Positions 46,801-56,533 of a stretch of 64,000 bases of DNA are shown here, one piece after another; position 1 is the stretch's first letter, and the number at the start of each line of letters is the position of its first letter. Position numbers and translations under genes: made by a program. The notes beneath the pieces are model-generated. The model was not told the origin of the DNA, made no database searches, and worked only from the letters and a program-made list of their open reading frames with translations. This stretch comes from Legionella nautarum (lineage in GTDB: Bacteria > Pseudomonadota > Gammaproteobacteria > Legionellales > Legionellaceae). The stretch lies in assembly GCF_001467895.1 (NCBI RefSeq), contig NZ_LNYO01000024.1, positions 299,947-363,946 of the forward strand, in the 5' to 3' direction.

Positions 46801-49737
46801 TTAAGATATTGGCTCGTTTGGAATATGTTTTTCCACAACATCGAAGTAAATCCTAACCACGTATTTAGCAATTTCTCTTAGTATATCTGGGTAATCGTTG
46901 GTTAATTGTTCGAATACCGTTCGTGATATTTCAAGCATAGCCGCATCCTCATTCACTATCACTTCAAGCTGACTCTTGCGTTCAGAAAGCAGAACAAATA
47001 AACCAAGCACATCATTTTCTTTTTCATAGCGTTCTATTTTTCCATTATAAACAACGGCAACGCTGCCACTTAATATTGTATAAATTTTGTCGGGATAATC
47101 GCCTATGTTTATCAGTTTTTCTCCTTTTGAAAACTCGACAAAATGACATTCTTCAGCAACTGACATAAGAAGTTCAGCAGGCATATCTGCATAAATAGCA
47201 ACCTTCCTTAATGCAAAAACTTTATCGATTGTATTCATATCGCTACCCTTTGAAGATTCATGTTGTAATACTTTTTTAGACCAGCAATCTAACTGAAATT
47301 CTAATGAGTTATGATTAGTGACTTGCAATTGATTTTCAATGGATGAAAAAACTTTCTTTGCTAGATTTCTATCTTCAATCAACCAATCAAGATACTCAAG
47401 AGCGATTTCATATTCAACACTATTTTGCTCCGATAAATGCTTCGCTTCTAACTTAGGATAAATTTCCATTATTTTTCTTGGCTGACTTACTGTGGCAAGA
47501 TAATAAATTAGTTTTTTCTCAATTAATTGTCTACGAAATAAAAACTCCCGCTTTTTGTTCTCGTCTGTTTGTTGATGAAAGAAAAAATTATACCTATTTA
47601 AATCAGCAATAATTTCATCAATATGTGACAAAATATCCGCTTTTAATTGTTCCGATAATGGTTGTTTTGAAGCTCTTAATGCGATTTGCTTAGCCAGTTC
47701 AATCGAAAATAAAAAGGGCACCTTCGGTATCAATCGACTTAGACATTTCTCCGCAGTAAAAGTATTCAGTTCGCAAAGTACTCTAATCAGAGGCTTATAG
47801 CGATGAACATTTATTTTCAAACAACTACGATAAATTAAGGGAGCGATATCAATTTTAATTTTTAACAATGATTGCATCGCGTCATGACAGATATTCGGCG
47901 TATCCAATTTCATAATTAGAAATCGGGCAATCCGTCTGTCTGACATGCTATAAGTCGCTTTAACTGCTTGTTTTGCTATTTTGTAATTTGAATCATTCAT
48001 TAATTTTTCTATCAACTCTACCGGATTACCAATACTAATCTTTTTCAATGCCATTACAGCGAATAATTTGACATCTTCATCGTTTGAATTAGTCATTTTT
48101 TCTAGAGTTTCTATCGCATTACGAACTTGAGAGAATTCACCATATTTTATCGCGGAAACAACAGCAATAGCTTGATAAACTGGGCGCGATGAATATAAAT
48201 ATTCGTCTAATCTTCCCATTATTTTTTCATGAGATTTCTGCAAAATTAAATCGAGAAGTTGCCAAGTAGCTTCTGAATTTGTTTCTTTTTGTAACTGTTG
48301 GACTAAGTTATCAATAGATATTTTTTTGAAATCACGCGAGGCCTTATACGCTTCGATTCGAATCAAATAATCAGGATTGTTAAAAAGCTTAAGTAGCTCT
48401 TTACTCACTTTTTCGCCTTTTGAGCGCTTTAATTTTAAAATAGACAAACCAATTCTTATTTTTATTGGATCGTCACTTGCCAATAAACTTCTTACTTGTT
48501 TTGCTAGAAAATTATAATCATATTGTTCATCTAAATTTGACAAATAGAATCGCTTTCCTTTAATCGTTGAAAGCAAGGTTTCGCCATAGAATTTCTTAAT
48601 TTTCCATGAAAATATAAACATGATAGCGAGGAAAAATACGGTTAAGATTTGATAAGGATAGAATTTAAAATGATAAGCGAGGATTAACAAACCCAATGAC
48701 GCAACAATCCGGGCTGCATTAACGACAATTGAACTGATTAATATTTGACCTTTATTTTTCAAACCAAAGGGCAGTGCATTTAACGCAACTTGATCACCTA
48801 ACAGGATCAAACTAACGTAGACAGTCCAAACAATCACATTGAATAAAGCGATGCTGTATAAATTAGGATAAACAATCGATGGTATAAGAAAAATGAATAT
48901 AACAACTGTAGATAAACTAAACAATATTGAGATTCCCCATCCTTCTAAAAGACGCTTTGCATAAAACTGAGGTAGAAATGCTGTTATATTCAACGAAAGA
49001 TAAAAAAGCGTCATAAATTTTGTAATTTGCGTCATATCAAATGCTTCGCTCAAACGAAACATCATTTGATAATTTGCAAATATGATGATGCCGTTAATTA
49101 AGGCTATAAAACCGGCTAGAACCATGAATAAGGGATAAACTCGTAGCGATGAAGAATTCGTTGGGCTCTTCAAGCTTGTATGGAGCAATTTAACCCTTGA
49201 CACTGCTATACAATTGACAATCATAAGAAGCAAAGAAAAATAAATTAAAAAGTTTTTTCCAAAAATTTCGATTCCAACATAAGAAAAAATACCGACAAAA
49301 ATACAGCCTATACACATGATAGTTAAAAATTTATTGGTAATTTTTTTAAACACACGAAGCTCAAATGCAAATTCTGCAATATCCCAACTATTTGCATAAT
49401 AAATAGGTATTAGAGCAACAAATAAAAAAGTATAAATTAAAGAGAGAGTTTTAGAAGGCCACATAGTAAGTATCAAATATAATATGACAAGAATTATCGA
49501 TAAAATCTGAACAAACAATATGGGTTTTTTATTTGTTGTGGCGAGAAAGGGGATTAATACCCACATAACAAGAACAGAAGCAATTCCGGAAAATATAAAA
49601 AAATAGGGTAAAGTTGAACGAGAAAAATTACTAATATAAAGTGCTGATGAGTAAGAATTTAGCAGCGATCCCATCCCAACTGCTGTCGTGAGAATGATCG
49701 CTACTAAATAGAAATTAGATTTATCTCTATCATTCAT
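46801..49737 (-). CDS. Transporter-like membrane protein fused to HEAT repeats and a cNMP-binding domain
   Basis: The 978-aa protein has three parts. Residues about 1-400 have 11-12 membrane spans with MFS/ADP-ATP-translocase-like character. Residues about 400-830 are helical repeats of HEAT type (NPDYLIRIEAYKAS; SNDEDVKLFAVMALKKI; NYKIAKQAVKATYSM). Residues about 840-970 form a cyclic-nucleotide-binding domain, with FSKGEKLINIGDYPDKIYTILSGSVAVVYNG and VLGLFVLLSERKSQ. The cNMP cassette suggests control of transport by a nucleotide. The phosphate-binding cassette is not canonical, so binding is uncertain. The ligand and transported substrate are unknown. Confidence 0.8.
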   Translation of the reverse strand: MNDRDKSNFYLVAIILTTAVGMGSLLNSYSSALYISNFSRSTLPYFFIFSGIASVLVMWVLIPFLATTNKKPILFVQILSIILVILYLILTMWPSKTLSLIYTFLFVALIPIYYANSWDIAEFAFELRVFKKITNKFLTIMCIGCIFVGIFSYVGIEIFGKNFLIYFSLLLMIVNCIAVSRVKLLHTSLKSPTNSSSLRVYPLFMVLAGFIALINGIIIFANYQMMFRLSEAFDMTQITKFMTLFYLSLNITAFLPQFYAKRLLEGWGISILFSLSTVVIFIFLIPSIVYPNLYSIALFNVIVWTVYVSLILLGDQVALNALPFGLKNKGQILISSIVVNAARIVASLGLLILAYHFKFYPYQILTVFFLAIMFIFSWKIKKFYGETLLSTIKGKRFYLSNLDEQYDYNFLAKQVRSLLASDDPIKIRIGLSILKLKRSKGEKVSKELLKLFNNPDYLIRIEAYKASRDFKKISIDNLVQQLQKETNSEATWQLLDLILQKSHEKIMGRLDEYLYSSRPVYQAIAVVSAIKYGEFSQVRNAIETLEKMTNSNDEDVKLFAVMALKKISIGNPVELIEKLMNDSNYKIAKQAVKATYSMSDRRIARFLIMKLDTPNICHDAMQSLLKIKIDIAPLIYRSCLKINVHRYKPLIRVLCELNTFTAEKCLSRLIPKVPFLFSIELAKQIALRASKQPLSEQLKADILSHIDEIIADLNRYNFFFHQQTDENKKREFLFRRQLIEKKLIYYLATVSQPRKIMEIYPKLEAKHLSEQNSVEYEIALEYLDWLIEDRNLAKKVFSSIENQLQVTNHNSLEFQLDCWSKKVLQHESSKGSDMNTIDKVFALRKVAIYADMPAELLMSVAEECHFVEFSKGEKLINIGDYPDKIYTILSGSVAVVYNGKIERYEKENDVLGLFVLLSERKSQLEVIVNEDAAMLEISRTVFEQLTNDYPDILREIAKYVVRIYFDVVEKHIPNEPIS

Positions 49738-50072
49738 TGCCTTTGCTCAATTAAGCAAAAAAATTAAGAATTATTCTATGACTTATACTCAGTTTTCATG
49801 AACGAAAAAAAATTCCCATTCAATCGAATCTTTTAGATCTGATGATTGCCTCTAAATTATAGCTCAACAAAAAGAACAAAAGCTTAGCTTTCACCAACTA
49901 CAAATTAAACTCTAAAGTCAGTCTCGCTTGAAATCTATTTAAAATTAGCATTAAATGGTTAGAACATATCTAGAAAATAGATAAAACGGATTTTAGTAGC
50001 GGATCCCTTGACCTGTGCAGCTCTTAGCAGGCAGGGAATAACTCGATAGCTATTACACAAGGATGCGGTATT
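49738..50072. other. 335-bp gap, no feature seen
   Basis: The stretch is AT-rich and has no convincing open frame, RNA gene or repeat. A Shine-Dalgarno (AAGGA) for the next gene lies at its right end. Confidence 0.6.
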
Positions 50073-50807
50073 ATGACAGGAAATCTAACAATTGCAACAT
50101 CCCTTAAACGCTTAGCTGCTTTCACACTTCTTTTCTTCATCGTCATGATAAGTGGCTGTAAGCTTGTCGATCAAGTTAAAGAAAGCACCAATGCAATTGG
50201 CAATAATCGCCAAGCCGTGGAAGATAGCACCAAAGCCATCGCTGCTAACCACCAAGCTGTCGAGCAAAGTACTACCGCGATTAATGGCAACAGCCAAGCC
50301 GTCAACCAAAGTACTACTGCGATTAATGCCAACCGCCTAGCTGTCGAACAAAGTACTACTGCAATTAATGGCAACCACCAAGCTGTAGAATCCAGTACAA
50401 AGGCCATTGAAGCTAATAAATTAGCCGTTGAAGAAAGCAGTCGAGTCATTACTGCCAATAAAGATGTGGTTGAGCTGAGCTCTAAAGCAATTCGCGAAAA
50501 CCATGATGTTGTTCAAAAAGCTAGCGAAGCAATCGACAATAATCAAAAAATCATTGCGCAAAGCACAACAGCAATCCAAGCTAATATTAATGCTATTGAA
50601 CAAAGTTCAGCCACGATTAAGAAAAATGCGGCGCAAATTCAGGAATTGTCTGGGATGTTAGATAAAGTCACGCTAAGTCCTGCTGCTTTAAATTTAGTCA
50701 TGGTGATTATGGTTGTTAGTCTCTTTCTCATTCCCTTTTTAATGATTTTTTTCATGTGGCGTATTCATAGAGACATGGTTTTACTGCGATCGTCTGTAAA
50801 TCGCTGA
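50073..50807 (+). CDS. Lipoprotein-like coiled-coil protein with eleven 14-residue repeats
   Basis: The 244-aa protein has an N-terminal signal/anchor with a lipobox-like ISGC (Cys29). Residues 37-190 are eleven tandem units of 14 residues of the type QSTTAINGNxQAVE. Two heptads per unit imply a long regular coiled coil. A hydrophobic segment at about residues 206-228 is followed by a basic tail. This gives two possible membrane anchors on opposite ends of the rod. The repeats are clear in the DNA as 42-bp units (about 50181-50642). ATG 50073 has an AAGGA ribosome site. Function unknown; a spacer or tether between membranes is one idea. Confidence 0.75.
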   Translation: MTGNLTIATSLKRLAAFTLLFFIVMISGCKLVDQVKESTNAIGNNRQAVEDSTKAIAANHQAVEQSTTAINGNSQAVNQSTTAINANRLAVEQSTTAINGNHQAVESSTKAIEANKLAVEESSRVITANKDVVELSSKAIRENHDVVQKASEAIDNNQKIIAQSTTAIQANINAIEQSSATIKKNAAQIQELSGMLDKVTLSPAALNLVMVIMVVSLFLIPFLMIFFMWRIHRDMVLLRSSVNR

Positions 50808-51008
50808 GTGTCCCATAACCAACATGATTTTTTGCCCAAAATAGCTGTGATACCGTTAAGGAGAATGGTATGGGAATTTTAACCTAATGAAATTGAACCA
50901 ATTAAACAGCATGGGCAAGCTTGCGATTCTTATTTGATCCATTAGTCTCTGCATCCTCTGGCTTGACCTGATTTTTGGCAAAACTAAGGGGAGCTATTTT
51001 TCAGGAAT

Positions 51009-52016
51009 TTAGTTATCTAAGACGATACGATAACGTGCTTTTCCTGCTCGTAGATGCTCAACTGCTTTATTGGCATCTTTCATAGCAAAATGCTCTGTTA
51101 ATGGCTGAATATTGTGGCGCACACAAAATTCAAGCATATCGAGAGTAGTCGCAGGACTTCCAAGTGGTGATCCTGATAAACTGCATTGAGGAAAAATAAG
51201 CGACATAACAGGAACTGGAATAGGCTTAGGTACTACACCCACTATATGCAACCGTCCACGTGGTGCAAGCATAGATAGATAGGCTGGCCAATCAAGATTT
51301 GCATTAGCGGTGTTTAATATAAAATCGAAACGCTTAGTTAATTTCTGCAACGCCCTATTATCGCTGCTATTCACCACATAATGCGCTCCCATACGTTTGG
51401 CCTCAGCTTCTTTAGCCGCCGTAGACGAAAAGGCGGTCACCTCACATCCCCATTTATTAAGAAACTGCAGCGCCATGTGACCAAGACCGCCAATTCCAAT
51501 CACAGCTACACGATGTGTGGGGCGGATATCAAATTGCACAATTGGATTAAACACGGTGATACCACCGCATAATAAAGGACCTGCATCGCCCGCTTTCAAT
51601 TTTTCAGGTAAAGGAGTTGCCCAGATTGAGTCGCAGCGCACCAAGTCAGCAAAACCGCCATGTCTTCCTACAATAGTATGTTCTGTTGTATCACAAAGAT
51701 TATGATCGCCGCGAAGGCAGTGATGGCAATACCTACAACTTCCGCTGAACCATCCAAGCCCTACCCGCTGGCCAACCTTGACATTTTTAACGCGTTCGCC
51801 TACTGCACTGACTGTACCTACCACCTCATGCCCCGGCACTAGAGGATAGCTGCTCAATTCCCATTCATTGTCAATCATTGAGAGATCCGAATGGCAAACA
51901 CCACAGGATTCTACTTTAATATCGACCTGTTCTGGCCCAATTTCCCCCAAAGTATATTCAAAAGGCGAAAGCTGACCAGATTTTTTATGAGCGGCATAAG
52001 CATGAACTTTTGTCAT
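51009..52016 (-). CDS. Zinc-dependent alcohol dehydrogenase (CAD/YahK-like)
   Basis: It is an NAD(P)-dependent medium-chain alcohol dehydrogenase of 335 aa. Catalytic zinc ligands are in CGVCHSD and GHEVVG, structural zinc cysteines in CRYCHHCLRGDHNLC, and the Rossmann glycine motif is GIGGLGHMA. The start at 52016 (MTKVHAYAAH) has an AAGGA ribosome site; an in-frame ATG at 52073 would add an unlikely leader. The sequence is closest in character to cinnamyl-alcohol/aldehyde reductases. The substrate is not known. Confidence 0.9.
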   Translation of the reverse strand: MTKVHAYAAHKKSGQLSPFEYTLGEIGPEQVDIKVESCGVCHSDLSMIDNEWELSSYPLVPGHEVVGTVSAVGERVKNVKVGQRVGLGWFSGSCRYCHHCLRGDHNLCDTTEHTIVGRHGGFADLVRCDSIWATPLPEKLKAGDAGPLLCGGITVFNPIVQFDIRPTHRVAVIGIGGLGHMALQFLNKWGCEVTAFSSTAAKEAEAKRMGAHYVVNSSDNRALQKLTKRFDFILNTANANLDWPAYLSMLAPRGRLHIVGVVPKPIPVPVMSLIFPQCSLSGSPLGSPATTLDMLEFCVRHNIQPLTEHFAMKDANKAVEHLRAGKARYRIVLDN

Positions 52017-52109
52017 AGAAATCGTCCTTGAGTTTATTGTTTTAAGACTGGCATAGCCTTCAATACCTGTCAAACCGCTTTTTAATTAACAAGTTCTAAG
52101 GTCAACAGT

Positions 52110-54041
52110 TTAATTTCCTTTTGTCAGTAAATTAGATGGTAAATCTGGTCGAAAAACCCTATTCTTTTCCTTAGAAATAGATACTTGAGGCATGAAAAGA
52201 TTAGGAATTTTGACAACCGTTTTAGCAATGCCCATTTGAGCGAGCACCTCATTACAATTTGCAATTAAATTGAGATCAGAGCGACCATTAGTAAAAATAA
52301 TTTTTTTACGCACAAATTCTTTTATGTACTCTGCATAATTAGATAATTCCCCAATTTTTTCCATGTACTGAAGAATAACTAGAGCATGGGTCTTTTTATT
52401 ATTTTTTAATGCATAGAAAAATGGATCAAATCGATTTCTTTTATGTCCTTTGAAATCCTCCAAAGTAGGTTCAACTTTCTGCATAAAATGTTTTAAATAG
52501 GTGGAAGAAGCGTGATCAATTAATGTGAAGATAGGTGCTTTATTATTTCCATCTTTGAAATCTAAGCTAGATGTTTTTACAAGCAGATCTATGAGACCCA
52601 ATCGTTTTTTTACATCATGAGGATTTCTATCCAGCGAAGTGCCTAAACAAGCAAGATGCAAGGCTGTACGGCCCGACATGGCTTGTTGAATGTTTGCATC
52701 TGTTTTAGGGTTTTGGAGTAATTTCTTCAAAACAGCTACTTTACCTAGATAGGCGGCCATCAACACTAAAGTGATTCGTTCTTGCTGCCAAAGTGGTGTG
52801 AATTGTCCATCTTTTACTTTTAAAACCGGCAGCGGCAAATGGGAAAAAGCATCATATTTTTTGATGCTTTTATTATGCAACATCTGGTAAATCGGCTTAG
52901 GTATAAAAGCAGTATCTTCTCTCGAAATACCTAAGGCGCTAAGATCATAAGAACAGTTTGCAAAATGATAAGGGACAGGATGATAGTAATCCTTATTCGC
53001 TGCAAAAATTTCCTGTGCAGATCTGAAGTTGTCCGAAGGGTGTAAAAAGAAAGGTTTAAAGCCAAAACGATAATCTGGACCATAACTAACTAATAACTGC
53101 TCATCCTCAAAAATATCTGTGACAGCAATGACCAACATTTTCCCTTTTCTTTCTCTAAATTGAACATTTTCCTTAGCGGTTGAATCATTAATAAAACGAG
53201 AACCATTACCTAGATATTTAGCATCAATCTTTTTTGGGGGATGCATTAAAAGCATAAAATAATCGCTGTCTCTCTTTTCATCTTCATTTTCCTCATCGGA
53301 AACTTTTTCACCGGTATACTCAAATAAAACCGTTCCTTTTTTGATAAAACACTTGGCGTAAACCCCGTAGTGAGTTTGCTGCGATGAAATGATATTCAGA
53401 GGAGCAATGTATACCAGACCTGGCTTATCCTTTTTGCTACTTAGGTATTGAAATTTAACCCTGACTCCGTTAGCTGATAAGTTAATCGAATTCTCTAACT
53501 CTTGAATGGAGTTATTATCGTCAAGATAGAAAAATGGCGGGCGATTTTGTGGAGCTATTATCGTGGGAAAATCATAGTCGCCTACCTCCCGTTCTTTCCC
53601 TTTTTCCTTATCCCTATCATTAGAGGTTTGCAGGGTAGGCAGCGCTATTGGCCCCATTATTGGCGGTAACATTTCATCTGGTTGCCCTTCATCGTCAATA
53701 ATGAAAATTGGTGCTTTTGCAGGTTGTGGCTGCCTTGCTTGGATAGTTTGAGGCAATTTAGCTTTCTCTTCCTCATCAGCAAGCGGCGTCAATGATATAG
53801 TTTCTGCTTGAGAAAAGAGCAAATTCAGCATATCCTGAAAATTTGGGGAAGATAGCAAGGCTGCAAAGTGATTAACTGGGCTCGTTTTTTGCTTTTTAGG
53901 CGGTTGCCCTTTATAGAATTCTTCTTGCCCAATTTCCACTATCCCATCTTCTTCTAAGCTTGGTTGTTTTATTAATACTTGAGATGGTTCTAGGGTCTTT
54001 GCTTTTCTTTTGCGAGGATTATTTTCGTTTTTTAATTTCAT
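52110..54041 (-). CDS. SET-domain and ankyrin protein, RomA/LegAS4-like candidate nuclear effector
   Basis: The 643-aa protein has a SET methyltransferase domain at about residues 224-324. GVYAKCFIKKGTVLFEYTGE is the SET-N strand, SRFINDS (281-287) is the RFxNHS-type cofactor and knot motif, and VSYGPDY (318-324) carries the catalytic Tyr region. Ankyrin repeats follow at about 405-520. Two basic clusters, RKRKAK near residue 10 and PKKQK near residue 48, could be nuclear localisation signals. The order SET then ankyrin matches RomA/LegAS4 of L. pneumophila, which methylates host histone H3. Here the knot reads NDST in place of NHSC, so activity needs testing. Confidence 0.85.
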   Translation of the reverse strand: MKLKNENNPRKRKAKTLEPSQVLIKQPSLEEDGIVEIGQEEFYKGQPPKKQKTSPVNHFAALLSSPNFQDMLNLLFSQAETISLTPLADEEEKAKLPQTIQARQPQPAKAPIFIIDDEGQPDEMLPPIMGPIALPTLQTSNDRDKEKGKEREVGDYDFPTIIAPQNRPPFFYLDDNNSIQELENSINLSANGVRVKFQYLSSKKDKPGLVYIAPLNIISSQQTHYGVYAKCFIKKGTVLFEYTGEKVSDEENEDEKRDSDYFMLLMHPPKKIDAKYLGNGSRFINDSTAKENVQFRERKGKMLVIAVTDIFEDEQLLVSYGPDYRFGFKPFFLHPSDNFRSAQEIFAANKDYYHPVPYHFANCSYDLSALGISREDTAFIPKPIYQMLHNKSIKKYDAFSHLPLPVLKVKDGQFTPLWQQERITLVLMAAYLGKVAVLKKLLQNPKTDANIQQAMSGRTALHLACLGTSLDRNPHDVKKRLGLIDLLVKTSSLDFKDGNNKAPIFTLIDHASSTYLKHFMQKVEPTLEDFKGHKRNRFDPFFYALKNNKKTHALVILQYMEKIGELSNYAEYIKEFVRKKIIFTNGRSDLNLIANCNEVLAQMGIAKTVVKIPNLFMPQVSISKEKNRVFRPDLPSNLLTKGN

Positions 54042-54230
54042 ACAAGTCTACTATTAAGCAATAAACTAGAAAATTTTACCAATATTTTATTAAAGAAAAC
54101 TTAAAAATTGAGCTAAAGCCGATAACATGAGTAATACTTGCCTCAAAGTGATTGCATGTCCTTTATAATTTTGCAACTATTTATTGATAGACAAAAAATA
54201 GATGTATCGTTATAGGAAATCCAATTAGCG

Positions 54231-54965
54231 ATGATTAGCTTACATAATGTTTCCAAATCCTTTGATGGAAAAGTGGCTTATTCAGTAAGAAACATTAATT
54301 TAACTATTGCCGATGGAGAAACCTTAGTTTTACTTGGCTCATCTGGCAGCGGTAAATCAACCTTACTCAAATTGATCAATCATACACTTAAACCGACCTC
54401 AGGCAGGATAGAAATTGATGGCAAATCAATAATAAAATATCCTAAAGTCCAATTGCGACGATCTATGGGTTTTGTATTTCAGCATACTGGTTTATTTCCT
54501 CACATGACGGTGGCTAGAAATATATCCATTGTCATGCGATTAATGGGAGTTCCAAAAAAACAATGCGAACAACGGGTCAATGAATTACTAGAGCTCGTTA
54601 ATCTCGAACCAAAGAAATACTATAACCGCTATCCTGATGAATTATCAGGGGGCGAACAGCAACGAGTTGGCGTAGCGCGTGCTTTGGCAAACAATCCCAA
54701 ATATATTTTAATGGATGAGCCCTTTGCTGCCTTAGATGCAATCACTCGGGAGGCGTTGCAAAATGAAATTATCGCCTTAAAAGAAAAAATCAAAAAAACA
54801 ATTATTTTTGTAACACACGACATTAATGAAGCTTTTCGTTTAGCAGACCGAATTGCCATCATGCATGACGGTCATCTTGAGCAAGTTGAAACAAAAGACG
54901 AAGTATTGGCCCATCCTGCTACCGAATTTGTTAAACAATTACTTAATAATAAAACAATTAATTAG
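54231..54965 (+). CDS. Osmoprotectant (glycine betaine/choline) ABC transporter ATPase
   Basis: The 244-aa ATPase of the OpuCA/ProV group has Walker A GSSGSGKST, the Q-loop QHTGLFPHMTV, signature LSGGEQQRVGVARAL, Walker B YILMDEPFAALD and an H-loop VTHDINEAFRLADR. It lacks the C-terminal CBS domains of longer OpuCA proteins. The stop codon is directly followed by the start of the permease-binding protein gene. Confidence 0.92.
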   Translation: MISLHNVSKSFDGKVAYSVRNINLTIADGETLVLLGSSGSGKSTLLKLINHTLKPTSGRIEIDGKSIIKYPKVQLRRSMGFVFQHTGLFPHMTVARNISIVMRLMGVPKKQCEQRVNELLELVNLEPKKYYNRYPDELSGGEQQRVGVARALANNPKYILMDEPFAALDAITREALQNEIIALKEKIKKTIIFVTHDINEAFRLADRIAIMHDGHLEQVETKDEVLAHPATEFVKQLLNNKTIN

Positions 54966-56513
54966 ATGGATAATAACTGGGCTTTTATTAAATCACATTT
55001 ATCTGAATTACATACCAAGTTAATCGAGCATATCTCTATATCTGTCTCGGCGATGCTCATTGCGATCCTCATTGGTCTTAGTTTAGGGCTGTTAATTACT
55101 CGCTTGCCCAGATTAAGAGGTTTTTTACTTGGTATGACGAATATTTTTCAAACCATACCTAGTATAGCCTTGCTTGGTTTTTTAATTCCATTTGTAGGGA
55201 TTGGCTTGATTCCTACACTGATTGCACTCATCGTCTATGCTTTATTACCCATTACAAGCAATACTTACACGGGATTAAAAGGCGTTTCACCCATCTATCG
55301 TGAAGTTGCAGATAGCCTCGGTTTTACGCGTTGGCAACGCTTATACCTTGTTGAACTCCCCCTTGCCTTACCGGTCATCATGGGCGGCATTAGAACCTCT
55401 ATGGCTATGACGATTGGTATTACCACAATCGCTGCTTTTATAGGTGCTGGGGGATTAGGTGATTTTATTACTCAAGGTTTGTCGCTCAATGATCCTCGAC
55501 TCATTTTACTAGGGGCCATTCCTGCTGCTCTATTGGCTTTAACTATCGATTATGTTATCGCGACCCTTAGTCTTTTATTATCGCCACGACAGCGGTTAAA
55601 ACTGCGTTTTAAAAAAGCAAAAATTATCTTAGTTAGTCTTATTATCGGCACTCTAATTTTCACCGTCACTTATGATTCAATCTCGTTCTCTAAACACACT
55701 AAAAATTCAGTGGTGATAGGAACCAAAAATTTCACCGAGCAGTATTTATTAGGTTATTTAATGGCAGAACTACTCGAAGCTAAAACTGATTTGCGTATTA
55801 TTAAAAAATTTAATCTCGGAACAACAACCATCTTACAAAATGCTTTACTAGCCGGCCAAGTTGATATTTACCCCGAATATACCGGTACTGCTTATCTTAT
55901 TGTACTTAAAAAAAATCAGATCCTAAGTCCGCAACAAACCTATGATTTTGTTCGTGAAGCTTATCTGAAAAATTATGATTTAGTCTGGTTGGAACCTTTT
56001 GGTTTTGACAATAATGAATCGTTAGCAGTCAAAGAACAATTTGCCCAGCAACATCATTTAGTGAACTTAAGCGATTTAACACCGTTCAATGCTCAACTTA
56101 TTCTTGCTGCCACAGCTGAGTTTCTTATGCGTGAAGATGGTTTACCAGGCCTGACTAAAACCTATCAACTTAGTTTCAAGAAAATATTACAAATGCAACC
56201 GGATCTTGTCTATCAAGCGATTCAAAATAGTGATGTGCAAATTATTGAAGTATTCACTACTGATGGCAGGATTCCCGAATTTCATTTACGCGTATTAAAG
56301 GACAACAAGCATTTTTACCCCCCTTATTATGCCGCCCCTATCGTCCGTAACGCTATTCTTAAAAAACACCCTCAGATTGCTTCAGTTTTAAAACCTTTGC
56401 TAGGAAGAATTGATAATAAAACCATACAATATTTAAACTACTTGGTGGATGTAAAAAAAATGAGTCCACAAACCGTTGCCCATGATTTTCTAATAAGTCA
56501 GAAACTCATCTAA
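54966..56513 (+). CDS. Osmoprotectant ABC permease fused to substrate-binding domain
   Basis: The 515-aa protein joins an inner-membrane permease (about residues 1-215, six spans, with the EAA loop around YREVADSLGFTRWQRLYLVELPLALP) to a periplasmic OpuAC/OpuCC-type binding domain (about 245-515, beginning VVIGTKNFTEQYLLGYLMAELLE). One further span near residues 220-240 connects them. Fused permease/binding proteins occur in some OpuC-like and OpuF systems, where they import betaine or choline for osmotic protection. It pairs with the ATPase gene. Confidence 0.92.
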   Translation: MDNNWAFIKSHLSELHTKLIEHISISVSAMLIAILIGLSLGLLITRLPRLRGFLLGMTNIFQTIPSIALLGFLIPFVGIGLIPTLIALIVYALLPITSNTYTGLKGVSPIYREVADSLGFTRWQRLYLVELPLALPVIMGGIRTSMAMTIGITTIAAFIGAGGLGDFITQGLSLNDPRLILLGAIPAALLALTIDYVIATLSLLLSPRQRLKLRFKKAKIILVSLIIGTLIFTVTYDSISFSKHTKNSVVIGTKNFTEQYLLGYLMAELLEAKTDLRIIKKFNLGTTTILQNALLAGQVDIYPEYTGTAYLIVLKKNQILSPQQTYDFVREAYLKNYDLVWLEPFGFDNNESLAVKEQFAQQHHLVNLSDLTPFNAQLILAATAEFLMREDGLPGLTKTYQLSFKKILQMQPDLVYQAIQNSDVQIIEVFTTDGRIPEFHLRVLKDNKHFYPPYYAAPIVRNAILKKHPQIASVLKPLLGRIDNKTIQYLNYLVDVKKMSPQTVAHDFLISQKLI

Positions 56514-56533
56514 ATAAGCAAGACATGAAATTT

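Noticed and set aside
46552..46881. Plus-strand frame of 109 codons
   Set aside because: It is made of the repeat at 46524-46762 and overlaps the end of the transporter-HEAT-cNMP gene.
50171..50458. Minus-strand frame opposite the 14-residue repeat gene
   Set aside because: Its regularity is only the mirror of the 42-bp repeats in the plus-strand gene, which has a ribosome site, signal peptide and heptad pattern.
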